Assembly: GCA_021732565.1 (NCBI GenBank)
Contig: JAKFUT010000084.1
Coordinates: 1 to 49,025, forward strand
From: Candidatus Obscuribacterales bacterium
GTDB taxonomy: Bacteria > Cyanobacteriota > Vampirovibrionia > Obscuribacterales > Obscuribacteraceae
Direction: 5' to 3'
Length of the DNA: 49,025 nucleotides
The position numbers and the translations under genes were made by a program. Below, piece by piece: positions 8,864-17,272 of the stretch (the stretch's first letter is position 1; every line of letters starts with the position of its first letter). The notes under the pieces were generated by a model. The model was not told the DNA's origin and ran no database searches. It saw nothing but the letters and a program-made list of their open reading frames with translations.

Positions 8864-10041
8864 AGATACGCTCGATAGAAACTTTTCGCATCACGTTACC
8901 GTTCAGGTTCTCGTTTGGTCACAGTCTGGCCAGCCGGAGCGAATCTACAAACTTGATCGTAAAGGTTACTCTGAGCAACGGAGTAATCGGGTTTGGTGAA
9001 GGCATTCCACGCGATTATGTTACCGGCGAAGATATTGAGGGTGCTGAGAATAATGTACTTTCATCATATGCTCCGCTGTTTTTGTCGAGCGAACTTTCGA
9101 AACCGTCAGAACTGTTGAATGCGTTGAATAGTGCATTCGGTGAATTGGGCTTGCGTCAAAAACCATTTGGCGCATCCTGGTGTGCGTTTGAATTGGCTCT
9201 AATGGATGCTTTCACTCGACACTGGAATATTTCGCCGGTTGAATTGATCGGTTCCATACGAACTCCAGAGGTACGTTATGGCGGGGTGATTCCGTTCGGG
9301 GGCAAGAAAGCCCTGGCAGCGGTTCTATGGTTCTACAAATTCTACGGTTTTAAAACAGTAAAGCTGAAGGTTGGCAAAGATCTCCATGCAGACGTGGAGA
9401 AACTGAAGTTGTGTCGCAGAATCATGGGCGAAGAAACCACTATAAGGGTCGATGCAAATTGTGCGTGGAACCTGGATTCCGCCAGACGTGCAATCGAAGC
9501 TTTCCAGCCCTATCGAGTAGTGTCGTATGAGCAGCCGCTACCGGCCGACGATTGGACCGGATTACAGCAGCTGACCGGCGAGGTAGAACCGGACATTATG
9601 GTTGACGAGTCTCTTTGTACGGTGGCTCAGGCCGAAGAGTTGGCATCAAATAGGATTTGTAATGCGTTCAATATACGAATTTCCAAGGCAGGTGGAATTT
9701 TGCCCGCCATGGAGATGTTGAAAATTGCAAGGCAGCACGGTTTACGCATACAAATGGGGGCGCAAGTTGGTGAAACCGGAATTCTGACCGCTGCCGGACG
9801 GTTCTTCGCTTGTTTGAACGACCCGCTGGAAAATTATGAGGGTGCGGCGAACTTCTTTCTATTGAAACAAGATCTGACGCATGAAGATTTAACGGCTCGC
9901 TTTGGTGGACTCGGCAATTTGAAGTTCAGCCGCAACCGCCCGGGCCTTGGTATCACAGTTAACGAAAATCGCCTGCTTGCCTTCACTCAAGCCGGCGCGG
10001 CAACGAGCGGTGATCGCCGCGAACACGTTGCTGCATTGTAA
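8860..10041 (+). CDS. Enolase-superfamily enzyme (dipeptide epimerase / o-succinylbenzoate synthase-like)
   Basis: 393 residues with the full catalytic set of the muconate-lactonising subgroup: KLK (Lys168, Lys170), metal ligands Asp198 in VDANCAW, Glu224 in YEQPL and Asp249 in VDESL, and Lys276 in RISKAGG on the opposite face. A lysine on each side allows racemisation, epimerisation or syn-dehydration through an enolate. Family members include L-Ala-D/L-Glu epimerases, N-succinylamino acid racemases and OSBS. The next gene is a GH3-type amide synthetase, which favours an amino-acyl or dipeptide-like substrate over menaquinone synthesis. It is coupled to the previous gene by a four-base overlap. 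Confidence 0.88.
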   Translation: MKIRSIETFRITLPFRFSFGHSLASRSESTNLIVKVTLSNGVIGFGEGIPRDYVTGEDIEGAENNVLSSYAPLFLSSELSKPSELLNALNSAFGELGLRQKPFGASWCAFELALMDAFTRHWNISPVELIGSIRTPEVRYGGVIPFGGKKALAAVLWFYKFYGFKTVKLKVGKDLHADVEKLKLCRRIMGEETTIRVDANCAWNLDSARRAIEAFQPYRVVSYEQPLPADDWTGLQQLTGEVEPDIMVDESLCTVAQAEELASNRICNAFNIRISKAGGILPAMEMLKIARQHGLRIQMGAQVGETGILTAAGRFFACLNDPLENYEGAANFFLLKQDLTHEDLTARFGGLGNLKFSRNRPGLGITVNENRLLAFTQAGAATSGDRREHVAAL

Positions 10042-10060
10042 TGATAATGGAGGGAGACCG

Positions 10061-11740
10061 GTGGTGACGTTTTTGAATCCGCTGATGCTTATCGGGCAAA
10101 AATACCGAGAGCAGACGCACGTAAAACGATTTATGGCAGCTCTGTCTCAGCCTCGCCAGGTGCAGGTTGAAAAACTGCTTTCTATTATCAACGCTAACAA
10201 AGACACAAAATTCGGCAAACTTCATGGATTCGGGTCGATCAAGTCTATAGAAGATTATCAAAGGCAAGTTCCGGCGGCGGAATATGAAGACCTTCTTCCC
10301 TACATTGAAGCTGAGATGGCAGGTGTGCCGAATCAACTCACCGCTGAGTCTCCGGTTATGTTTGCCACTACCAGTGGCACCACCGGTAAGCCCAAATTCA
10401 TTCCCATTACGCCAGCTCATTTGAAAGACTATACACATGCGTTCCAGGTTCATAACTGGGCGATTGCTCGAGACAGTATGCCCCATGTAGCTTTTCCGGG
10501 CGCACGCTTCCTCATTTTTGCCAGCAACGACTGCGAAGGGTATACAGAAGCCGGCATTCCATACGGGGCCGTTTCCGGTATGTTAAGGCGAAAGCAATCG
10601 CCTCTGGTGGCACGATTCTTTTCGCTGCCGTTCGAGATCAGTCAAATTAAAGATGTGCAGATAAAGTATTACACTGCATTGAGAATAGCTCTGTGCCAGC
10701 GCGTTGTGGCCGTATTGGCGTGCAATCCGTCCACGCTTTTGCTGCTGGCCGATCAACTCAACGAGCATGCTGAAGACTTAATTCGAGATCTGTTTGACGG
10801 AACCCTGCGGGATGACATGCAACTTCCCGGAGTTCTGGGGCAATCGCTTGAGCAGTACCTGAAGCAAGATAAGAATGCTGCTCGTAAACTTGCCAGACTG
10901 CTTGAGCAGGAAGGCTGCCTTCTTCCCCGAACCGTATGGCCGGACCTTGTTCGGATCTCAGTGTGGAAAGGCGGACCGATGCCTTTTTATCTTGAACGGT
11001 TGCCTGGCAAATACGGCAAGGCGAGAATCCGCGATTTCGGCTATATGGCTAGTGAAGGAAGAGGAACCATTCCTCTGACTGACGAAGGGTCCGGCGGGGT
11101 GGCTGCGCTTACTTCCCATTTCTTTGAATTTGTACCGGAAGAAGAGATGGATTCGGCTGACAAAACGTTTCTTTCTCTCGACCAACTCGAGGTTGATAAA
11201 CGCTACTTTATTCACTTCACTACGGCTTCAGGTCTTTATCGGTATAACATAAACGACCTGATGCAGGTTGTCGGTGTTGACCAAAAGACTCCAATCTTGA
11301 AGTTTGTTCAAAAAGGAATCGGAGTCAGTTCGATTACCGGTGAAAAACTCACCGAAGAACAGGTGCACATTGCGCTTCGCTATGCTGTAAGACAGCTTGC
11401 TCTCAACGCAGTGGATCATTTTACGCTTGCCGTTCAGCTGGAGCATCCGCCGCGCTATGTCGGCTATGCTGAAGTGCGGGAAGACATCACCACGTCGGTT
11501 CTTCAAGAATTTGCCCGGGTGTTCGATCAATCACTTCAGCATCAGAATATCGAATACCAGGACAAACGTGCCACCAGACGCCTGGGAACTCCCACCATAG
11601 AAGTTGTGAAGAATGGTACGTTTACCCGACTGCGCCAGATGAGGGTGGAGCAGGGAGCACCGGAGGCCCAGGTCAAGATTCCGTTCTTAACCGCAAATTC
11701 GAATTTTCGCGAAACGCTCTTGGCTTTGGAACCGAGCTAG
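10061..11740 (+). CDS. GH3-family acyl-acid amido synthetase
   Basis: About 560 residues, close to plant GH3 proteins (about 580-600). The ATP-binding motif TSGTTGKPKF is at about residues 102-112, and GPMPFYLERL and YRYNINDLMQV mark the adenylation domain. GH3 enzymes adenylate a carboxylic acid and transfer it to an amino acid, as with jasmonate or auxin in plants; bacterial members are mostly uncharacterised. The frame is open from 9947, but GGAGGGAG at 10049-10056 sits in front of GTG 10061 (GTG 10064 is also possible), so I start there. This leaves 19 bp after the upstream epimerase gene. Confidence 0.88.
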   Translation: MVTFLNPLMLIGQKYREQTHVKRFMAALSQPRQVQVEKLLSIINANKDTKFGKLHGFGSIKSIEDYQRQVPAAEYEDLLPYIEAEMAGVPNQLTAESPVMFATTSGTTGKPKFIPITPAHLKDYTHAFQVHNWAIARDSMPHVAFPGARFLIFASNDCEGYTEAGIPYGAVSGMLRRKQSPLVARFFSLPFEISQIKDVQIKYYTALRIALCQRVVAVLACNPSTLLLLADQLNEHAEDLIRDLFDGTLRDDMQLPGVLGQSLEQYLKQDKNAARKLARLLEQEGCLLPRTVWPDLVRISVWKGGPMPFYLERLPGKYGKARIRDFGYMASEGRGTIPLTDEGSGGVAALTSHFFEFVPEEEMDSADKTFLSLDQLEVDKRYFIHFTTASGLYRYNINDLMQVVGVDQKTPILKFVQKGIGVSSITGEKLTEEQVHIALRYAVRQLALNAVDHFTLAVQLEHPPRYVGYAEVREDITTSVLQEFARVFDQSLQHQNIEYQDKRATRRLGTPTIEVVKNGTFTRLRQMRVEQGAPEAQVKIPFLTANSNFRETLLALEPS

Positions 11741-11796
11741 CGTAGAGGGTTATGTATCGGCACTCAGATTTTAATTGATTGATACTGGAGAAAGAC

Positions 11797-12846
11797 ATGC
11801 AACACAAAGTTTTCGTCACTGGCGCCACCGGCCTGGTAGGTATGCACACAGTGAAGCGAATGCTTGCCGCAGGGCACGGCGTCGTTGCCTGGGTGCGCAA
11901 CTCCAGTAGAACCGATGCGCTAGAGATGCTTCCCGGAGCCGCCTCGGATCTTCGAATTGTTCGTGGTGACATGAATGACAGCGAATCCCTCCGCCGGGCA
12001 ATTAATGGAATAGACGTGGTAGTGCATGCTGCCGGGTTGGTTGATCCGCATGCCACCAGAGATGAGGTATTCTCAGTAAATGTGGAGGGCACTCGTTCGG
12101 TCATGACCGCGGCCGCCCTGGCCAATGCCCGGCACTTCATCCATATAAGTAGCCTCTCTGTGATCACAGGGCAGCACGATCAGTATGAAGTGAACGAGCA
12201 AGCTCCGCTGGTTTATTGCGGCGAATCATATGCGGATTCCAAAGTTGATGCTGAAAAGACGGTAACAGGATGGTTCGGACGAGGCGACATGCTGGTAACC
12301 ATTTTACGCCCCGGTTTTATCTATGGCCCTGGCGAGAAGGCCTGGATGCCTCGCCTCATGGAGAATTTGCGCACGGGCAAAGCCATGCTGATTGATGGTG
12401 GAACTAAACAGTGCAATGTAATTTTCGTCGAAAATCTGGTACTTGCAATTGAACTCACTATGCTCAATCCGCAAGCGGACAAGCATGTTTTCAATCTTAC
12501 CGATGGAGAGGTGGTGAGCAAGAAGGAGTTGTTTGATGCCATTTGCGATGGCATGGGATATCCGCGCGTTACCAGGGCTATACCCGGGGTAGTTGCTAAA
12601 ACGGCTTGTGAAGTGGTTTCCAGGGTGGCACCATATCTGCCGGCCGACGCACGCAAAAAATTATCGCGGTTCTCTCGGGCCGCATTTCGACTGGCAGGGC
12701 TTAATCAGGGCTTTGATATAAGCCTGGCCGAACAATTGTTAAACTACCGTGATCGCACTCCGTTTGCTGAGGGAATGGGCCGTACCCTTGAATCTTTTAA
12801 GGGTGAAGCAAGAGAGGGACGAGCGAACGCCCCGGCGTTAAAATAA
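11797..12846 (+). CDS. Extended SDR, NAD-dependent epimerase/dehydratase (3-beta-HSD / DFR-like)
   Basis: 349 residues from ATG 11797, chosen because GGAG lies six bases upstream (an in-frame TTG occurs at 11779). VTGATGLVG at residues 7-15 is the Rossmann glycine motif. The active site YxxxK is Tyr145-Lys149 (YADSK), with the upstream Ser in SSLSV. Extended SDRs of this branch oxidise or reduce hydroxyl groups on steroid-, flavonoid- or acyl-type substrates, as in OleD of olefin synthesis. The gene lies 56 bp after the GH3 gene in the same orientation. Confidence 0.88.
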   Translation: MQHKVFVTGATGLVGMHTVKRMLAAGHGVVAWVRNSSRTDALEMLPGAASDLRIVRGDMNDSESLRRAINGIDVVVHAAGLVDPHATRDEVFSVNVEGTRSVMTAAALANARHFIHISSLSVITGQHDQYEVNEQAPLVYCGESYADSKVDAEKTVTGWFGRGDMLVTILRPGFIYGPGEKAWMPRLMENLRTGKAMLIDGGTKQCNVIFVENLVLAIELTMLNPQADKHVFNLTDGEVVSKKELFDAICDGMGYPRVTRAIPGVVAKTACEVVSRVAPYLPADARKKLSRFSRAAFRLAGLNQGFDISLAEQLLNYRDRTPFAEGMGRTLESFKGEAREGRANAPALK

Positions 12847-12963
12847 GATTAGTCCGAGCCGAATCAGTGTTGGAGATGATTCCCTGGTGACCAGGCTGGA
12901 TATTTGGGGAAGGCAAAAGAGACTACTACAGCATGCCTGAGCGCGAACAACCGGAGAGCTGGA

Positions 12964-13257
12964 ATGACGATCATTAGTCGAGTAGCATTAAATACAAGAG
13001 CATTTGTTGTGGATTATTGCCAGCGGCACCGGCATCCGATAAACGCAGGACTGCACATTATCGGTGTGCCTATGGTCTTCTATGGTGTCTTCAAACTGAC
13101 CACTGGCAGAACAGGGCTTGGCTCGATTCTGTTTGTCGCCGGTTATCTGTTTCAATACCTGGGGCACCGGGCGCAAGGAAACGAGGTAGGCGAGGTCACC
13201 TTAATAAAGAACATTTGTCGCAAACTTGGCAGCAAAAGCATTGGCAAAGTTGAATAA
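12964..13257 (+). CDS. Mpo1-like (DUF962, YGL010w-type) membrane protein
   Basis: 97 residues. I chose ATG 12964 because GGAGAGCTGGA lies just upstream; the frame is open 20 codons further. The family pattern is visible: HRHPINAGLHIIGVP near the start and GHRAQGNE near the end, with conserved His, Asn and Glu that bind iron in yeast Mpo1. Two hydrophobic helices lie between them. Yeast Mpo1 is an Fe(II) dioxygenase that removes one carbon from 2-hydroxy fatty acids; the bacterial copy is smaller and may differ. Its place among SDR genes suggests lipid or acyl modification. Confidence 0.7.
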   Translation: MTIISRVALNTRAFVVDYCQRHRHPINAGLHIIGVPMVFYGVFKLTTGRTGLGSILFVAGYLFQYLGHRAQGNEVGEVTLIKNICRKLGSKSIGKVE

Positions 13258-13406
13258 ATTAGCCGATACTGCACATGTTGCAACCTGGCTGTGAGGCTGA
13301 GCGAAGAGGGGCGAAGAAGAGCACGGACAAGGCGAACCGCCAGCCGCCAAAAGCGCATTAAACATACGCCCGTGCCAGGGCAGAAATCAACTGTGGAGGG
13401 GGCGTT

Positions 13407-14384
13407 TTGGTAGACATAACACCGGTTAACGGGGCAATCGTCGTGGACGGCGCCACAGGATATGTGGGCAACCATCTTGTATTGGCGCTCGTTAAAAGCG
13501 GTTTTACAGTGCGATGCATTGTCAGACCGGAAGCGCGAACCGTGGATCGGCAGTTTCTAGAGAAAACCGGCGCCCGGTTATTTGCTACTAATTTGGAAAG
13601 CAACTCGCCGGTACTGGCAGAGGCACTGGCTGGTGCCAGCTGCGCGGTGCATTTGATCGGCAGCATTGCACCGCGCAAGGGGGAGAGACTGGAAGATCTT
13701 CATGGCGGTCAGACTTCAGAATTGTTGGCCGGGTGCGGGAAAGCGGGAGTGCGCAAAGTGGTTCTGCTTACAGCACTGGGTAGCGCCGCCGATGCCGCGA
13801 GCACGTACCACAAAACGAAATTTCAGTCTGAACAACTGGTCGTGAAGAGCGGGTTGCAATACGTCATTGTTCGGCCGTCGCTTATTATTGGTCGAGAAGC
13901 TGGCAATCGCGACAGCAAGTTGGTGGCGCGATACCGCAAGATGATCGAGGAGAAGAGTGGTGTGCCTCTGATAAACGGTGGTGCAAATAAATTGCAGCCA
14001 GTTTTTGTTGGTGATCTCGCTGCGGCTCTGGTTAGCGCTGCAACAACGGCTGTAGCAGATGGCAAGACCGTTGAGATTGGTGGTGCGGATATACTGACGA
14101 TGAAGGAATTTGTTGAACTATTGATGGACAGCATGAATACCAGGAAACCTATTCGAAGTATTCCGGCCGGTCTGGTTTCCCTGGCTGCCGGTGCGCTGGA
14201 AATGTTTCAGCCGGTGCCGCTCGTTAGCCGCGATCAGGTGAGGCTGGCGTGCCAGGATAATATTTGCCATGAAAATGGTTTGCACAGTGTATTCAATGTG
14301 CGCCCCCGCAGTGTGAAGGAGGCCTTGCTCTCATACAACGCGAATGTTGGTGCTGAACGGGGGCAACCGGCGAGACAGGCGTAG
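13407..14384 (+). CDS. NDUFA9-like atypical SDR, NAD(P)-binding protein
   Basis: 325 residues. The TTG start at 13407 is supported by GGAGGGGG seven bases upstream. VDGATGYVG is the nucleotide-binding motif and YHKTK keeps a YxxxK arrangement. The region RPSLIIG, RDSKLVARY and NKLQPVFVGDLA is characteristic of proteins related to complex I subunit NDUFA9 and to NmrA-like SDRs. No complex I genes are nearby, so a role in the local pathway, perhaps as reductase or structural NADPH-binding protein, is more likely. It follows the Mpo1-like gene by 149 bp. Confidence 0.82.
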   Translation: MVDITPVNGAIVVDGATGYVGNHLVLALVKSGFTVRCIVRPEARTVDRQFLEKTGARLFATNLESNSPVLAEALAGASCAVHLIGSIAPRKGERLEDLHGGQTSELLAGCGKAGVRKVVLLTALGSAADAASTYHKTKFQSEQLVVKSGLQYVIVRPSLIIGREAGNRDSKLVARYRKMIEEKSGVPLINGGANKLQPVFVGDLAAALVSAATTAVADGKTVEIGGADILTMKEFVELLMDSMNTRKPIRSIPAGLVSLAAGALEMFQPVPLVSRDQVRLACQDNICHENGLHSVFNVRPRSVKEALLSYNANVGAERGQPARQA

Positions 14385-14428
14385 AGATTTCACCAACGAG
14401 TTGAGCGATATTTGAACGGGAGACTGCA

Positions 14429-15415
14429 GTGAAGATACTGGTGACCGGGGCGTCAGGGTTCCTCGGAGCAAGGCTTGTGGAGCGCCTTTGTGAGCTGGGA
14501 CATGAAGTGCGAACTTTCGGCAGGGGAACAGATGCTCCCGGGAGGCTGGCCCCGTTAGGAATTGAACATATCCAGGGAGACATCTGCCAATCGAGTTCGC
14601 TTGAGCGCGCGGTAACGGGCTGCAATGTTGTGTACCATCTTGCCGGTCTTGTTTCGTATCGTCGCAGCGATTATGACCTGCTTTATAAAACGAATGTGGA
14701 AGGTGCCCGCAACGTCATGAGCGCCTGTGGTAAAGCCTCCGTGGACCGGGTAATCCATATGAGCTCTATTGCGGGAATGGGGATTCCTCAACCGGGGGCT
14801 ATTGCCGATGAGACCATTGAATATAACCTTAAAGGGCTGGGGCTGTATTACTGTGATACCAAATTTGAAGGCGAGCAAGAAGTTCTAAAGTTTGCTGCAA
14901 AAGGGCTTCCGGTCTTAGTTTTAAGTCCGGGGATAACATTTGGAGAGGGCGATACACATCCCCATCACCACACAATATTTCGAGCAATGGCCGGGGGCTG
15001 GTTACTGGGGTACCCGCTCGGCGGAGTGATGTTCTCGGATTTGGAGGATGTGGTGCAGACATCTATTAATGCGCTCGCTGCCGGACGAGTGGGAGAGCGG
15101 TATGTGATAGGAAGCGCTAACGTCTCCTTTCGTGATGCGGCCAATATGCTGGCTGAAGTGTTGCATGGCCGTCGCCCCCTGTTTGCGGTGCCGGGACCAG
15201 TTACTGAAGCTGCCGGTATTTGCTGTGAAGCCGTCTTTCCGCTGTTCAAGCGTAGACCGGCGCTTACCTGGCAAGTTGCATGGTTAAGTCAGCGCAAGAT
15301 ATTCTACAGCTCAGATAAAGCCACCCGTGAACTTGGTCATAAGCAAACGCCTTTTCTTGAAACTATTCGGCGAACTGCCCCGTATTACTTGAGAAATGCC
15401 AATGCGGCGCATTAA
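14429..15415 (+). CDS. Extended SDR, NAD-dependent epimerase/dehydratase (HpnA/DFR-like)
   Basis: 328 residues from GTG 14429, with GGGAGA upstream. VTGASGFLG near residues 5-13 is the glycine motif. Tyr141-Lys145 (YCDTK) is the catalytic pair, and SSIAGMG carries the Ser. The pattern resembles dihydroflavonol reductase-like and HpnA-like enzymes. It is the third SDR in the plus-strand arm and the last gene of that arm; the next gene is convergent with only 14 bp between stops. Substrate unknown. Confidence 0.87.
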   Translation: MKILVTGASGFLGARLVERLCELGHEVRTFGRGTDAPGRLAPLGIEHIQGDICQSSSLERAVTGCNVVYHLAGLVSYRRSDYDLLYKTNVEGARNVMSACGKASVDRVIHMSSIAGMGIPQPGAIADETIEYNLKGLGLYYCDTKFEGEQEVLKFAAKGLPVLVLSPGITFGEGDTHPHHHTIFRAMAGGWLLGYPLGGVMFSDLEDVVQTSINALAAGRVGERYVIGSANVSFRDAANMLAEVLHGRRPLFAVPGPVTEAAGICCEAVFPLFKRRPALTWQVAWLSQRKIFYSSDKATRELGHKQTPFLETIRRTAPYYLRNANAAH

Positions 15416-15429
15416 TACTTTTCCCGGAG

Positions 15430-16338
15430 CTATTTAAAATCCAAAAGGAAAATGAAATCTGGCCTTTTCGCCACATTTTGTGGCTCATCGCGCCAGAGAT
15501 AGACGCATGCGCGGGCTGGAAGTTTGTTGATGCGGCAGCGATCTATCTCTTTCATAAATGGACTCATATTGTTGCAGCCGCCTTCATATCCGCACGTGCC
15601 ACCACAGTGAAGCATCTGTCTAATAGTAGTTGGTTCGGTGAATCTATTGTCGTTGGACACATTTATCGAACGTGCCTCATTCAACCAAATATAGCCATAG
15701 CCGAAATCTCGAGCATTGTACGCAACCAGGCTGAATTGATTGGGCATGATATTGGGTTGATTGAGTGCGCCGGTTTTTCTAATATCAGCGAGATATTGGC
15801 TGATGTTGAATGTGGCAGTGGCAAAGGATTTTGCTGCCTCAAACCGTATGGATTCCGGGTACCAGAAGTAGGGAAATTTCGGGTCGTTCAATTCATCTTT
15901 TCTGATTCGCGACGGGTTCCAAATGCTTAATGTAGCCGGATTCACGCCCACCAGCATGAACGGATTCAAGATGTAGCGAGATTCTTCGGCCGGTCCTTCG
16001 ATACTCTTTTGCCCCTCACCCCAGATACAGGTACCAGTGGTGCCCCACCACGGGCGGTTATCTTCGACAGCACCCCAAATGGGAGGGTAAGGAGTATAGG
16101 TGTTCAGCAACAGCTGTGGATACTTGTAGATTTCTTTCTTCCGCATGTTAAGCACTTCTTCTCTGGTTTTCCAGTTGAAGTTGGCTACCGGGTTCGTTTG
16201 GATGTCGACAGGAGTTTGAATTTTTGCTGATTTGCCCACCGCAAGGGCGTTGGGATTGTCACCAGCCTGAGCGTTGCATCCCTGCCACAGATTGGCCACT
16301 ACCATGAGGAATAGCGATGTTGCGAACCTGAACGACAT
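15430..16338 (-). CDS. Secreted protein of unknown function, Trp/Tyr/Pro-rich
   Basis: 302 residues starting with a Sec signal peptide (MSFRFATSLFLMVVANL, cleavage near NAQA). The ATG has GGGAGGG about ten bases upstream. The mature part is rich in Trp, Tyr, Pro and Asn. It has paired cysteines in GTTGTCIWGEG and a cluster in CGGTCGYEGGCNN, which suggests disulfide bonds or metal binding outside the cytoplasm. I do not recognise the family. It is convergent with the SDR gene and has almost 1 kb of non-coding DNA upstream. Confidence 0.75.
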   Translation of the reverse strand: MSFRFATSLFLMVVANLWQGCNAQAGDNPNALAVGKSAKIQTPVDIQTNPVANFNWKTREEVLNMRKKEIYKYPQLLLNTYTPYPPIWGAVEDNRPWWGTTGTCIWGEGQKSIEGPAEESRYILNPFMLVGVNPATLSIWNPSRIRKDELNDPKFPYFWYPESIRFEAAKSFATATFNISQYLADIRKTGALNQPNIMPNQFSLVAYNARDFGYGYIWLNEARSINVSNDNRFTEPTTIRQMLHCGGTCGYEGGCNNMSPFMKEIDRCRINKLPARACVYLWRDEPQNVAKRPDFIFLLDFK

Positions 16339-17272
16339 TATTGATCACCCTCCCGCCTTATCTAATTTACCCTTGCAATTCTTAGTTCAACACACAGGGC
16401 AGCGGATAAATCCTTCGTCCTTTTTAGGCGTGGTCCATTGGGGGGCCTCCTTCTAACCTGACGCGGGTCGGCTCGCTTGCGCGACGCTGTTCAACGGAAG
16501 TTTCTGCTTATGGCAAAAACTTTCGGTTCAACGAGCTGCGAAGCTTGGGGAATACGCTTCCCCGGGCGCATCATCATGCGCAATCGTTAAGGAGCTAACC
16601 GCCTTGCCTGTGTCAGCGCTAACTTTATCGGCGCCGGCTTTGTCGCGGCAGCGATAAAAAATTTGAAAGCATGTTTCAAGAAACCGTGTTTGGTGTAGCG
16701 CTCAAATGGTGACGGTTTACTAATGAATCTGCATGCCATCTGGTAGATTGTGAAATTGAAATCACTACCAAGAGCAGGGCATCGGAACGACTCCGAACGC
16801 TTCGATATCGTTGCCAGTGCTGGTTCTACCGCGACAGTCTTGTCACGATGGAGCTTGAACGTAATCTATCTGTTAGTTATCACCATTTTATGCGTCGAGG
16901 AAAGTTAGACTGGCCTGGATTTCGCCTTTAACCAAACCTCGGGTTTCGATGGGTTAGCCACCTTTGTCGTAGGGGAAGTTTACGATTGATAATGGTGGTT
17001 TCGCTGTAGCTGGTCGGTTTCCGGTTCGTAAAGTTGCAATATGAACTGGAGTTTCGCTATACCGGTAAACACTAGTTCTGTTGCGAGGTTGAAAACGGAA
17101 GTCCTGAGCCGAACAACTTTCCCGTTATGTTCAAAACCGCTACTTTGTCTGAATTGCAATATTTGATCGATATTCTCCGTAGTGAGACAATGAAGAAATC
17201 AGAGAGACCAACTGAAGGATAGGTTGGAAATACTTAAGGTGTCCGAACAAGCCAATCCTTACGGAGAGCATC
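16339..17272. other. Intergenic region between divergent genes, nothing certain
   Basis: This 930-bp stretch separates the secreted protein gene at 15430 from the lysophospholipase-like gene at 17273. A weak inverted repeat around 16622-16660 (TTTATCG...CGATAAA) is present. A 31-codon frame (17127-17222) has no ribosome binding site. I see no RNA gene or mobile element. Confidence 0.5.

Noticed and set aside
8860..10041. MenC (o-succinylbenzoate synthase) of menaquinone synthesis
   Set aside because: The catalytic residues fit, but no other men gene is nearby and the tight link to a GH3 synthetase points elsewhere. It cannot be fully excluded.
7952..15415. OleABCD olefin (beta-lactone) pathway
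   Set aside because: An alpha/beta hydrolase, an adenylating enzyme and OleD-like SDRs are present, but there is no thiolase OleA, the hydrolase nucleophile is Cys rather than the Asp of OleB, and the adenylating enzyme is GH3-type, unlike OleC.
16622..16660. Inverted repeat TTTATCG...CGATAAA as a terminator
   Set aside because: The stem is weak, the loop is long, and no gene ends nearby on the strand with the T-run.
17127..17222. 31-codon frame starting MFKTATLSELQYL before the lysophospholipase-like gene
   Set aside because: The composition looks like protein, but there is no ribosome binding site and the length is too short to judge. Conservation would be needed.
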